A DNA stretch of 64,000 nucleotides, from positions 868,001 to 932,000 of the forward strand of contig JAKULF010000006.1 in the NCBI GenBank assembly GCA_022661535.1, given 5' to 3'. The stretch is from Eutypa lata (Eukaryota > Ascomycota > Sordariomycetes > Xylariales > Diatrypaceae). A program made the translations under genes and the position numbers. Positions 1 through 9,147 of this stretch are shown in pieces. Each line of letters begins with the position of its first letter. The stretch's first letter is position 1. The notes below the pieces were generated by a model. It did no database searches. It saw nothing but the letters and a program-made list of their open reading frames with translations, and had not been told where the DNA came from.

Positions 1-469
1 TAGACCATTGGACATAGCATTCAATGGCTTGGCCATTCCACCGGATGTGCTCGACTTCACGTCACGGCCAGATCAGTATGCCGCTTAGGTGATACTAGCC
101 CAGCTTGCAACTACTCCTACTGCAGAGTAGGAGCTCATGAACATGAGCGGAAAATTTTCCAACCTCTCCTAGAGCATGGCCTCCCAGGCCTGGGATGCTC
201 CTGCCATAGCTTGGGAAGAAACTCGGAACTCAGCTACGGGAGACGTGCCAACGAGTTAGATCAGGGTTGTCGTCAAATGTTTGGAAAATGGTGGGATTCC
301 AAAATTATCTGGCGTACAAAGGAGCAATATACAAGGGTCATTCTTGATGGTGCCCCCAGCTTCGTGATCGAGTTGGGTTAAAAGGCTGGCTCCTCCCGGC
401 CCCCAACGAACCCCTCCTTGCCTCCACCCCTCCCCTTTTCTTTCTTGGTATTTTCTTTTTGTAAGAGAC

Positions 470-576
470 GATAAAAAAAAGAAAACAAAGGAAAGAAAAC
501 AAAGGAAAAGACAAAGGAAAAAAGACAAAGGAAAAAAGACAAAGGGAAAAAAAACAAAGGAAAAACAAAGGAAAAA
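470..576. repeat. purine-rich low-complexity tract
   Basis: About 100 bases consist almost only of A and G on the plus strand, built from irregular repeats of units like AAAGGAAAA and ACAAAGGAAA. It is a degenerate short tandem array. The long reading frames that cross it on the minus strand are Phe/Leu-rich artefacts of the composition and are not genes. Confidence 0.85.
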
Positions 577-681
577 GTTTTTTTGGGGGTTTTTCTTTTT
601 CAAGTTCCGATGAACTTCGTAGTCGTCACATTAGACTCGGCATTCAGTTTCCCACGGGTTCTGTGAGACCCGGGCATTTCT

Positions 682-834
682 CCAGAGAAATCGACATCCG
701 CTGCTCGGACTGCGTCGTGGATCTGCTAATCCGTTGGATATGTAGGATCATCATCATTTCTCGCCTTGCGCTGTTGGGAGCAAATCCATATTGCAGTCCG
801 AGCAGCCGGATTAGCCCAATGTCGATTTCTCTGG
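682..834. repeat. inverted repeat with unequal arms
   Basis: The left arm (682-713) begins CCAGAGAAATCGACAT and ends CTGCTCGGACTGC. The reverse complement of 793-834 has the same beginning and end but carries about ten extra bases in the middle, so the right arm is 42 bases against 32. The spacer is about 80 bases. It looks like an inverted duplication in which one arm gained or lost an internal segment. No gene is supported between or around the arms. Confidence 0.75.
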
Positions 835-1096
835 CGATGCTTGTATCACCGCTGGAGGGATTGCTGATCCCATCCCCCAGAGGATCTTCGATCTCTCCTT
901 GCAGCAATCACGGCACCGTTCGGTGCAACGAACTAGCTCGTGCTGTCTCCCGCGATCAGGTAAGGGGCAGCGTACCCTCTCCTCGCCGGGGAATGTCTCT
1001 AATGGGCTGCCTTCCCATGTGTCCCAATAGCAGGACCCTAGTCCGTGGGGCGGAGTAGATTTGCCACCTAGGTGTGTATAAGGGTGGGATCACCCC

Positions 1097-1411
1097 TCAT
1101 AGTCCTGGGGTCCCCTTCCCCCCTTTCTCCCTTAAAGCTTTAGCAAAGTGAATGCAAGGGCTATTTCTGATGTGATACCATGCAAGAAGTTTCTCTATCA
1201 ACGCAGGGATAGAGTGGGAGCGGATGGGCTCCATGTGCATGAGGTCGGATAACTTCACATCACGCATCCTTTTCTCCAACTTCAGATACGCGTATGACTC
1301 TTTGAAGTCGGGTCGATAGGGCTTAGCCAAAACGCCGTTCTCATCTCCAAAGATTGTAGGGAGGCGTTGACGGCCACCGCTAGCGATAAAATCGTCTAGG
1401 GTGCCTTCCTC
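1097..1411 (-). pseudogene. coding-like fragment A, unrecognised family
   Basis: About 104 codons are open on the minus strand, from an AG-like boundary near 1412 to a stop at 1097. The composition is protein-like and acidic/basic mixed; for example it contains TLDDFIASGG, then IFGDENGVLAKP, then LSDLMHMEP. There is no start codon at its 5' end, which instead looks like a 3' splice site. A Met-Ala-Lys-Pro-like stretch and a segment ending in -EP recur in fragment D (3.15-3.44 kb), so it may be one of several related exon modules. I recognise no family. It could be an exon of a lineage-specific gene or a degraded remnant. Confidence 0.3.
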
Positions 1412-1836
1412 CTACCCCCTCCCCTCCGCGTCAACAAAGCTCCGAAAATACCATAAAGCCCGTCGGCTATATAAGCTACCATCTGTTGATAGACAATGGT
1501 TGGCAATGGGATGGGATCGGCAATAAATGAAGCGTGAGCGGCACGCCGGGGACCGTCGCAGCTGCCATAGGCTTGAGCCTTGCTCTAACCAGAATGGTGA
1601 GCACCTCGTGTCCCCTCTTTCTTGCGACCGTTCTCGCTCTGCGGTAGCCATTGCGAGCCACAGGTTGAGCTTTGCGGGCTCGGCCGTTGCCGGTTTGCCC
1701 TCTTTCTCCAAAGGCCGCGCATACCCTAGTATGTGGTGATGGGCCTCACCACCACTACCCGTCATCAGCAGACCTTAAGCCGCTGGCCGACAATATCAGC
1801 CGCCACGCCGAAAGAGCTAACGAGATTGGTCGGTCC

Positions 1837-1908
1837 CTATTGCCCGATGGCAACACTAGCCTACTGCCCGGTGGCAATACTAGCCTACTGCCCGGTGGCA
1901 ACACTAGT
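1837..1908 (+). repeat. 24-bp tandem repeat, 3 copies
   Basis: There are three head-to-tail units of 24 bases (1837-1860, 1861-1884, 1885-1908), each reading CTA-TGCCCG-TGGCAA-ACTAG with two or three substitutions between copies. The unit length is a multiple of three, so any overlapping frame stays open. Confidence 0.9.
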
Positions 1909-2290
1909 TCCCGCATCATCAATCTCTACACTGACGACATCTTGGACACCCCAGAGGATTGCACTCTGCCTCGGCCTCGGCCTTGCGAAGAGCCTGGTCT
2001 GCGTTCTCTTTGGTGACCTGCTAGCGCTTTCTAGCTGTCGCACTGGCTGTGAAGTTTGTATATAGGATGAAAGCATGGAAGGGGATGAAAAGCATGGGAG
2101 GGTACCATTCGAGCAGAACACCTTGCTAGCGCAAACGAGAGAACCATGCTGCTGAGCGAAGCCGACTTGGCCGGGTGACTTATGGGGAAGTCCCGCATAA
2201 GCTTGGATAACGCAGTCACGGATTCCATCGTCCAAGGAGCCCTGGTTCTTACAGACACAGAGGATGTCTCCTGGAGCGTAGCCAATACTC
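1885..2290 (-). pseudogene. coding-like fragment B with a motif-bearing intron
   Basis: Two minus-strand coding-like stretches (about 2290-2102 and 2042-1885) are separated by a 59-base interval that starts GTACCC and ends CACAG. This interval contains two copies of the CTYCCATGCTTT motif, so it looks like a short intron made largely of the motif. Joining across it keeps one frame open; the downstream part reads PVRQLESASRSPKRTQ and is Arg/Ser-rich. I recognise no family. The 24-bp repeat overlaps its 3' end. Confidence 0.3.
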
Positions 2291-2523
2291 CTCTACTGGA
2301 GAAGCTAGCATTGAAAAGGCAAGTTTCAAGTTTATGAATATCGGATAGGTCCAGGTTACGCTTCTGGTGTTGATACGATTCGCTGGGGCCCGTCGGCTCG
2401 GGGTGCTCAGCAGGAGCTAGCGGGTGAACATTGTTAACACACGTAGCCTAGAAGATTAGCCACATTAGCAATGTGAACTATCAAACAAATTACAGGCCGA
2501 GGAAAAGTTAGAGTGTATATAAT

Positions 2524-3075
2524 TCACTTACGGCACATGGTGAGGCTGCGCCGCGAGGGGGGGCTTGAGAGGGGCTTCCCTGCAAACCCCGTTGGAGTTG
2601 CGAGACACGCGTGAACTTCGCGACTTGCGTCCCAAAATACCCCTATCTTTAGAGGCTGCATGCCACTAGGCGAAGCCTTCGGCATAACCGATTGGCGTTT
2701 TCTCAACTGTCTCGCACTTGGCGGAGACGAAGGCGGAGCGAAGTACTCTATGCACTTGCTATCATGTGCAATGTAGATTCCCATAGGAGCTATGTCAGCC
2801 ACGCAAATTGTGATCCCGTAATGGTTCACCAGGGAGGTGTCCTTGCTGGCGTAGGGTAGATCTACCTGCTTAGGTGCAAGAGGTTGAAGGTGCCTCAGGC
2901 CACTCGATGCCGCGGTGAACCTCTTCCGCTGATCCATACTGGATGCTCTATAACGAGCTAGCACGGCCTTTGGCTCGGTAGCCTCTAGGTCGAAGACCTC
3001 CTCGGCAGACAGGTGGCCAAAGTTGATGACCCGGCGGTCCTTTGGCCTGGCAAGGTAACTCGCAAAGAAGCGCAA
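2524..3075 (-). pseudogene. coding-like fragment C, longest in the region
   Basis: A 183-codon minus-strand frame with protein-like composition (for example INFGHLSAEEVFDLEATEP near its start and YGITICVADIAPMGIYIAHD in the middle). It is followed by a tract rich in basic residues and prolines. It continues 5' into frames near 3.1-3.25 kb and is interrupted there by motif copies. It may be one exon of a larger minus-strand gene or a decayed one. No domain was recognised. Confidence 0.3.
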
Positions 3076-3147
3076 AGAAGCTCGCGGAGCAGATCCCCGT
3101 TACTGTCGGCCGTCGCCAAAGAGAAGAAAAGCTTGCGAGGGGTTTTG

Positions 3148-3444
3148 TCAAGAAGTTGATGGGGAGAAAGCATGGGAGTTGGGAGATTGGAAGAGACACT
3201 GATCGATAAGCTTCATCAATGCCGCCAAAGCCTTGCCCGGGGCTGTCGTAAAGCATGGGAGGGGTATCATCGAAATGATGAGAATGCCAGGCTCAAACTC
3301 GAAGATCTTCTCAACGGACAGATCGTTGTAGTTGGCGTGGGTGTTGTCTCGAAGCCATTGTACAGGATCGGCTGGCTTGGCCATTCTGCCTTTTCTTCGG
3401 CTTATCCTCGTCCTTGGCCTCGTGACACCTACTTGGTGTGGCAT
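3148..3444 (-). pseudogene. coding-like fragment D
   Basis: Minus-strand frame with a basic segment (PRTRISRRKGRMAKP) followed by WLRDNTHANYNDLSVEKIFE. The basic segment resembles one in fragment E (PKTRERGRIRGMA), and the latter half resembles the first part of fragment C (INFGHLSAEEVFDLE). Two motif copies (3167 and 3250) fall inside it, probably marking introns. This suggests repeated exon modules. Function unknown. Confidence 0.3.
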
Positions 3445-3696
3445 GTAGACATGCCGACGGCACTGCTGTGCTCGAGTAGCCTAGATACTCGAGCGTATCT
3501 TGGTTAGGAAGAATGACTGCTCCCCCAACCCTCCGGAAGCGAAAACTTTCGAGCCCCCTTGATTGACCCGCCCAACCAACCCACTTAGGTTACTCGCAGT
3601 ACTCCGAGGTAGCCTGCATAGCCGGCAGTCGTCTCGGTACCCTACCTGGGGACATGTTCCGGGGTATTCCAGATTCTTGACGTAAAGCATGGTAGG

Positions 3697-3903
3697 AGAA
3701 GCTTCAGAGGCACGTGGCCCTTCTAAGCCGTTCTTGCCTTCCAATATTCTCTTCGACATGGATCCAGTTTTGGTGGTCACTACCACCATAGTCCTGGAAG
3801 TTCGTAATAGCCATGCCGCGAATTCTTCCCCTTTCCCTTGTCTTCGGTTTTCTGCTCTGCATGGTCTGTAGTAGCGACGCGGCATAACCGGCCTACAATA
3901 CAA
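3697..3903 (-). pseudogene. coding-like fragment E
   Basis: In one minus-strand frame a basic stretch (PKTRERGRIRGMA) leads into TNFQDYGGSDHQNWIHVEEN, after which a motif copy at 3684 lies in a possible GTGCCT...CCCCAG intron. The similarity of its basic leader to fragment D supports a duplicated module. Other frames here are also open, so the reading frame is not certain. Confidence 0.22.
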
Positions 3904-3999
3904 GATCGGTTAGTTTCTACTAGATTAGTGCATTGGAAGAATGATGAGTGCGATTACTTACCATGTGTTTGTTCTCCCCCAGGACTTCTCCTCAAGCCC

Positions 4000-4230
4000 T
4001 AGTTGTTTGGTGCTGGGAGGGTGGCCTATTGGAACTCGCTTCAACTCCCACTAAGCCACTCAGGACTAGTTTGGCTTCGCCACTAGGTTCTTGGTGGCTT
4101 TCTTCTTCATGTCTCCCGACAGTCTCTTTTCACTTCTCTTTACTCTCTCTGCCGACTTCTTCGTCGCTTCGGTCTTTCTGGCAGCTGTTCTCGGCCCTTG
4201 TCTCGACAATATATAAAACAGAGCTAGAGA
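4000..4230 (-). pseudogene. coding-like fragment F, Lys/Arg-rich
   Basis: A minus-strand frame rich in Lys and Arg (contains SAERVKRSEKRLSGDMKKKA) ends in a stop shortly after. It is preceded by an intron-like segment carrying two motif copies (4247, 4264) and ending in TTTATCTCTAG. The composition suggests a nucleic-acid-binding or nuclear protein, but no domain is recognised. Confidence 0.2.
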
Positions 4231-4326
4231 TAAAGCAAGGGAAACGAAAGCATGTGGAGGGGGGAAGCATGGAAGAGCTATACAATACAGGGCATTAGAA
4301 CACTATAATAACAATGTTGTCTGGGG

Positions 4327-4760
4327 TTATGAGCTGATCGACCTACTGGGTCTTGATAGTGCGCTTGACATGTGTTGGCATGTGCCCAATGTTTTGTGAC
4401 TAAGAGCTATTCTGGTGCATAAAAGACGAGGGTTTCTGTGCTGAAGGCCTTGGGCAACTCGTCGCTTAGCCTCTGCGACAATTGCTGGAAGTTTTGTCAC
4501 CAATGCGGCGCAATATGCTAGCTTCCTAGAGCAGTTTCTAGAAGGTACCGTCTGAAGTGCTAACTTCTCTCTAACCAAGAAGGAAAGCTAGAGAGAATGT
4601 AAACATGGGAGAATTAGAAAATATGGGAGGGTTACAGACCTTAAGAAGTTCACCGGCATCATGAGAGCGTACTTCTCATCATCGGCCTCCTCAAATAGGC
4701 CAAGATCCTCACTGAAGATGTTTCGATCTATGAGGTTCTCCCTGAACCTCGCACTGCACT
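4327..4760 (-). pseudogene. coding-like fragment G with motif intron
   Basis: An upstream minus-strand stretch of about 40 codons (ENLIDRNIFSEDLGLFEEAD and following) ends near 4643. A segment starting GTCTGT, holding two motif variants and ending CTCTCTAG or TTGGTTAG follows; then a second frame continues (EKLALQTVPSRNCSRKLAY) to 4327. If the second AG is used the frame is kept. No family is recognised. Confidence 0.25.
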
Positions 4761-4851
4761 TCAGCGTTCAGACCAAGCAGGTTGTGGAGGCGCTCTAGGG
4801 ACGCTGGTAGGATGTCCCAGAGCGCTGGCCAGTCCTCTGGGAGGTTTCTTC

Positions 4852-5043
4852 CTTCCTATATTTTTCTTTTCCTGTTTTCTTTTTTTAATTTTCTTTTCTT
4901 TCTTGTTTTTAATTTTTTTTTTCGCTTCTTCTTCTTCTTCTTCTTCTTCTTTTTTCTTTTTTTTTTTCTTTTTTTTTTTTTTTCGTTTTTGTTCCTTTTC
5001 TTGTTTTCCCCTATACTCTTCTTCCTCCCTCCCCGCCCCTCCT
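4852..5043. repeat. pyrimidine-rich tract with (TTC)n and poly-T
   Basis: About 190 bases are almost entirely C and T on the plus strand, including a (TTC) run near 4925-4951 and T runs of about 9-15. The open frames across it are Phe- or Lys/Glu-rich artefacts. Confidence 0.85.
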
Positions 5044-5292
5044 CCTCTAGCCATACACGTCATCCTCCCCTCCTATAATTCCGACAAACCAAACATGATT
5101 GATCTCCAAGGTGCTTTGAGGAAGCGGCTTCGCTGGTAGTGTTTCCGACAGAAATAAACTCAACAAAACTAGAACGAACAGAAACAACCCAAATATTGGT
5201 TTTGTCCCGTTTTGTGGACGGACAGCCACACTCTCCTTGTCCCATTCGGGGAATGAACACAATTCTTTTTGTCCCACTGGGGATGCTGCTGT

Positions 5293-5655
5293 CTAATCGC
5301 TCGTTCTTCGACTAGAAGAACATAGCCGAGCAAGGGGAAGGTAAAGAAAGGAGAGGCTAGTCTTTGCTGGAGCTTTGGATCTAGGCTTCTTCTCGGTAGC
5401 TGCAGGGCAATTGGACTGAGATATGCCGGGGTCTAGAGCCCCGGGTGGTGCCCCTGATCCTACGCTGCGTGATAGGGCATCGTGGGATGCTTCGGAGCGC
5501 GGTGCCACAAGACGGTATTCTGCAATGTTAAATTCATGACCAGACATACTAGGATTCATGGACGGGTTCATACCTTCGTAGTCCGATGACTGTCGTCTAG
5601 CTCTCGTGCGAGCGGAGGTGAAGAAGCATGGCAGCTTCCAGGTGTCTTGGTAGTT
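5293..5655 (-). pseudogene. coding-like fragment H
   Basis: Minus-strand frame open from an AG following TACTAAC (about 5652) to a stop at 5293. It contains Met-Asn-Pro repeats (MNPSMNPSMSG) and then EFNIAEYRLVAPRSE. A related stretch with two MNP-like steps lies on the minus strand near 7.1 kb. Three motif copies lie immediately upstream in what looks like the intron. Family unknown. Confidence 0.28.
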
Positions 5656-6098
5656 AGTAAAGCATGAGAGTTGTTAAAAAGCATGGAAGGTTTATGAAAG
5701 CATGGAAGTTGTTGAAGGCCTGAGAGAGCCGACTGATCGGCATCCTATGCCCGTTTGAGGAAGGATGGGCCCTGCCCCCCGCCCCTCCCCCCCTTCCCCT
5801 GGGCCGGGATCTCGAGGGATCTGGGCTCGAGCGCTCGCGTAGACATGACTGGCATTTCCAGTAACGCATTTCCAGTAACGTCTCCCAATATCCTCTTGGT
5901 GTCTTTGGTGTCCCATCTAAAACAATAACCGCAGTTAAAGATGCGGGTCGTACATATTGGGAGTTCCAGTGCGCGACACGGGAGAGTCCGCGGCGTGACC
6001 CGTGTCCATTGGTAGGGTTCTGCTGAGATGCTCTTCGTACATCTGCAAGCGCGGTTGCGTCTTGATAGATCTTTTCAGTAGTGTACTGAAATTGTGGT

Positions 6099-6278
6099 GT
6101 TCTGAGAAGATGTCGTAGCCGGGGACGACCTTGGTAGGCTCCTTCGAATTGCACGGCATGGGCATCCATCACAACACTGACTTCAAAGGAGCCTATCAAG
6201 GTCATCCCTGGCTACGACATCTTCTCAGAACGAGAGTTCGATGTGTGTTGAAGTGAAGTCAGTGTTGTGTTGTGATGG
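6099..6278. repeat. nested inverted duplication
   Basis: Arms 6099-6148 and 6182-6231 are inverted copies of about 50 bases; the four differences in the 48-base core are all transitions. A second pair overlaps them: 6166-6185 and 6254-6278 are inverted copies of CCATCACAACACTGACTTCA, one with a 5-base insertion. The order is therefore A, B, A', B'. Both copies of A encode the same peptide-like stretch (SKEP-KV-PGYDIFSE), the left copy read on the minus strand and the right on the plus strand, so a piece of coding-like DNA was duplicated in inverted orientation. Confidence 0.85.
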
Positions 6279-6999
6279 AGCCGGGAAGGAAGGGTGAGGA
6301 GTGGGCGTCGGTGCCTTTGCCGCCGCGGCATACGCCCTGCTCGAGGACTCCTACCGCCGCTCAAGGCTATGGCAGTCCTCACCCTTCCTCCCACCAAGGT
6401 GGTGGAGGATGCCGATGGCGATGGCAATGCCATTTGCTTTGAAAAGCTATCAGTAGATGTTTGTAGGGGTATTCACCGATGCCCCTTGAAATATGAATCA
6501 ATCGGCTGTTCGGCCGTTTTGGGGGAGGCAATAGGTCGCCTAGGCAACCCAAACCTGGTTTCGACCGGGCAGTGCCGCGATGCTACCATCTGCTGGATAA
6601 TGGCTGAACGCCTCTAAGTCAGAAGACAGCGACTGAGTTAAGCTAGTAGCCCCAGAAGAGGCTATGCTGCGAAGCGCCCTGTTGATTGACGTGGGCTGGC
6701 TAGTAGTGGGCGACGATGCAGGTTCGTCGGGAGGCCGGTGTCGCCTCGCTGGCAATGTCCATGATATTGGAGGATGCCACGTTGCTCAGCATTCTAGGTT
6801 GCAGAGAGCGCACGCAGCCCGGTTCAGCTTGATCTTGGCGCCAGCTCCCCTAAATTTATGCCTGGATATTGGGTGTAATTGCAAGTGATTAGTGTGGCAT
6901 GGGTGTATAAAAGCATGGAAGGGTTGTAGAAAGCGTGGGAAGCGCTCGGTAGATGAAAAGCCTCTTCTGCGCATGGGCACAAAGTCTAGTATCTCAATC

Positions 7000-9091
7000 T
7001 CTTGTTCGCCGTATTGGATAAGGCAAGATCCTCAGATTAGCTTGAATAGGCGTACTTGGTAGGATCTAGATGATCGGGGTTGTGTTCGAACTTTGACAGG
7101 GAGGCGTTCATGAATGGGTTCATAATGTCTTTATCCGTGAAGATTTTGGTCTCGGGTCAGTAGCCATACTTCGGGTCAAGCAGGGCACTCTCGTTCTGTC
7201 TTCCTCGATGAGGTGGTCGTTGAGCACGAAGTGTAGAGTGACTTGTACAGGAACCCAGCCGAAAGGTGAGTTGCAATCTATGGTAGGAGGGGAAAGACCA
7301 TCTGTGGGAGAGATGCTAGCTCCAAGCCTCAACTTGTACGCATATGTCGATGACTCCGAAATCTGCCGATCCTGAGAGGGGAGGAGCGATCATAGTGTTA
7401 GCGATCTTGTCATAGTGTTATTGATATACTGGAGCATCATTTGCATGTTATGATGCCATCAACATAGTTCAATATCACGAATGTGTTACAAAATTGCTGG
7501 TGTGTTGTGAAGAGATTGATGTGTTATGCTTGTCACATACCTTTGCTTTAGTGCTCTCATGAGGCTACCTTGACTTGGATTGATGTACTTGTATTTCTGC
7601 TAGTATGGCAGTACACTAGAGACACTCGTTGCCTGGAAGGGATTTGTTGCGCGTAATTTCTATCCCAGAAATCCGTTACACAGAAGTATGTCTCGAGTGT
7701 AAAATCGTCACTTAAAACTGTCGTGGGGGAGAGTCAGTCTTGTGCACGTCCATCACGAAGCTGGTCGTTCCATTGTGCCAATCTGCTGCGATAGAGAAAG
7801 GCGTAGGAGGGTACTACAAAACCTGAGATCGAATAGATGGATGAATGGATATGACAGTGCGGTTATGATGGTTCGGTGTGATGGCCTGATCATGAAGCTT
7901 TTGGCAATTACCTTGAGTGAGAGGGGGATAAAAATGATGCGTCAGGTGCGAAAGGCTAGGACTAGGAAGGTGGTGATACATGTAATTCAACCACTACGTG
8001 TACGTACAATTTACTTGCAGAGTGTTGTTGGCTAAAAAAAAAACCTGGCAAACTCGAGGAGAAGTAGATGCGTGTGAAGAGGGGAGATGGCTAGGTAGTC
8101 TGTGTACTGTTCCTAGGAGATAGACACTCACCTTCGTAATAGAAACACGCCTTACGATGTTCAATAGGATTAACCAGAGATGAACGAGACATAAACCGTT
8201 GCATGGCTGGATTATATCTCATGTTAGTCAATATGGCATTAATTGTCTGGATGAATCCAACAATGTGGCCAGCGAGGAAATTGATGATGGGAAAGCTAAT
8301 GCGATGTTCTTTGTTAGGATTACTTACGCTTCTGTTGATGGAGATAGAGGAACAAGCACGTATGGATGGACGTGTCAACACAGAAGTATTGCTCTAGAGT
8401 GCGTAGTACTTCGGGGAATGAAGAGTGACAGTGGGCCTTGATGGAAAAGCTCGTATGCTTGGCTGTAAGCGAGCTCGTATACGAGGTAGTCGCGAAGGAT
8501 AACACGCATTAGCGTGAGAGACGAAAGGAAGGTGGGAAAGAAAAGTATTAGAAAAGAAGACGGGAATGAAATGTATCTATCTGATAAGCATTCACTTCTT
8601 AATAGGTTGGGGTTGGATGGATGGATTTCCAGGCAGGTATTCTGGGACTGTGTTGTGTTGTGTTTTGTTTTGGTCTAGGTTTTTAGAATTGGTGGTGAGA
8701 GAGATCACTTAAATAATGACAGCCTAGACTAAAAATAAAATACAATCAGTCCTGTGTGCAGAAATAAATTCGAACGAAAAAAAATAATATTGCGCAGCCC
8801 TAGTGGTGTTGTGTCTCGACTGTTAACGGTCGAAAGCTCAGGGGGCCGACTGCCAGTTGAAGATATACAAATATACTTAGCTACCATACCTACAGAGGGG
8901 AGAGAACGACCGGCAGGCCAATTGGTGTGGATCAGCCCAAACCAACTGGCCTAAGTCGTCCTTACCTACACTATATCCTGGCAACAATAGCGTAACTGCA
9001 GTCCCTCCTCATAGCGGTGTGCAAGTGAATAACAAGGCATGAAGAGTAAAATTTTCATACGATCTTGTTGTTTGTCCGATATTAGAGACTA
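7000..9091. other. no supported gene
   Basis: No frame here has a convincing domain, start or splice structure. The minus strand near 7.1-7.3 kb holds a short frame with Met-Asn-Pro steps resembling fragment H. Beyond 7.4 kb the DNA becomes moderately AT-rich toward the transposon. Confidence 0.5.
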
Positions 9092-9147
9092 CCATGCGGG
9101 ACCTTCTTTCTGCACGCCTTCACTTTCTGTACACCAAAATTATATAA
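9092..9147 (+). repeat. left terminal inverted repeat of the transposon
   Basis: Pairs with 11204-11259. Compared with the right arm it carries six C-to-T changes in the outer 39 bases plus an A/T difference near the inner end. It retains CA and TG dinucleotides that are absent from the interior. Confidence 0.9.

Larger units (their letters stand above)
2070..6942 (-). repeat. dispersed motif CTYCCATGCTTT, about 15 copies
   Basis: On the plus strand the motif reads AAAGCATGGRAG. Copies or close variants begin near 2070, 2090, 3167, 3250, 3684, 4247, 4264, 4601, 4618, 5623, 5659, 5678, 5697, 6910 and 6930. Most occur in groups of two or three spaced about 17-20 bases. All point the same way. 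Several lie inside plausible short minus-strand introns, for example just before TACTAAC...AG at about 5640-5660, before CTCTCTAG at about 4580-4590, and within GTACCC...CACAG at 2043-2101. I noticed no comparable cluster in the rest of the window, although no computational scan was run. Confidence 0.8.

Noticed and set aside
256..603. Phe/Leu-rich minus-strand frames resembling membrane proteins
   Set aside because: They arise from the purine-rich low-complexity tract at 470-576.
4761..5078. Lys/Glu-rich or Phe-rich frames
   Set aside because: Artefacts of the homopyrimidine tract; no unique sequence on either side supports a gene.
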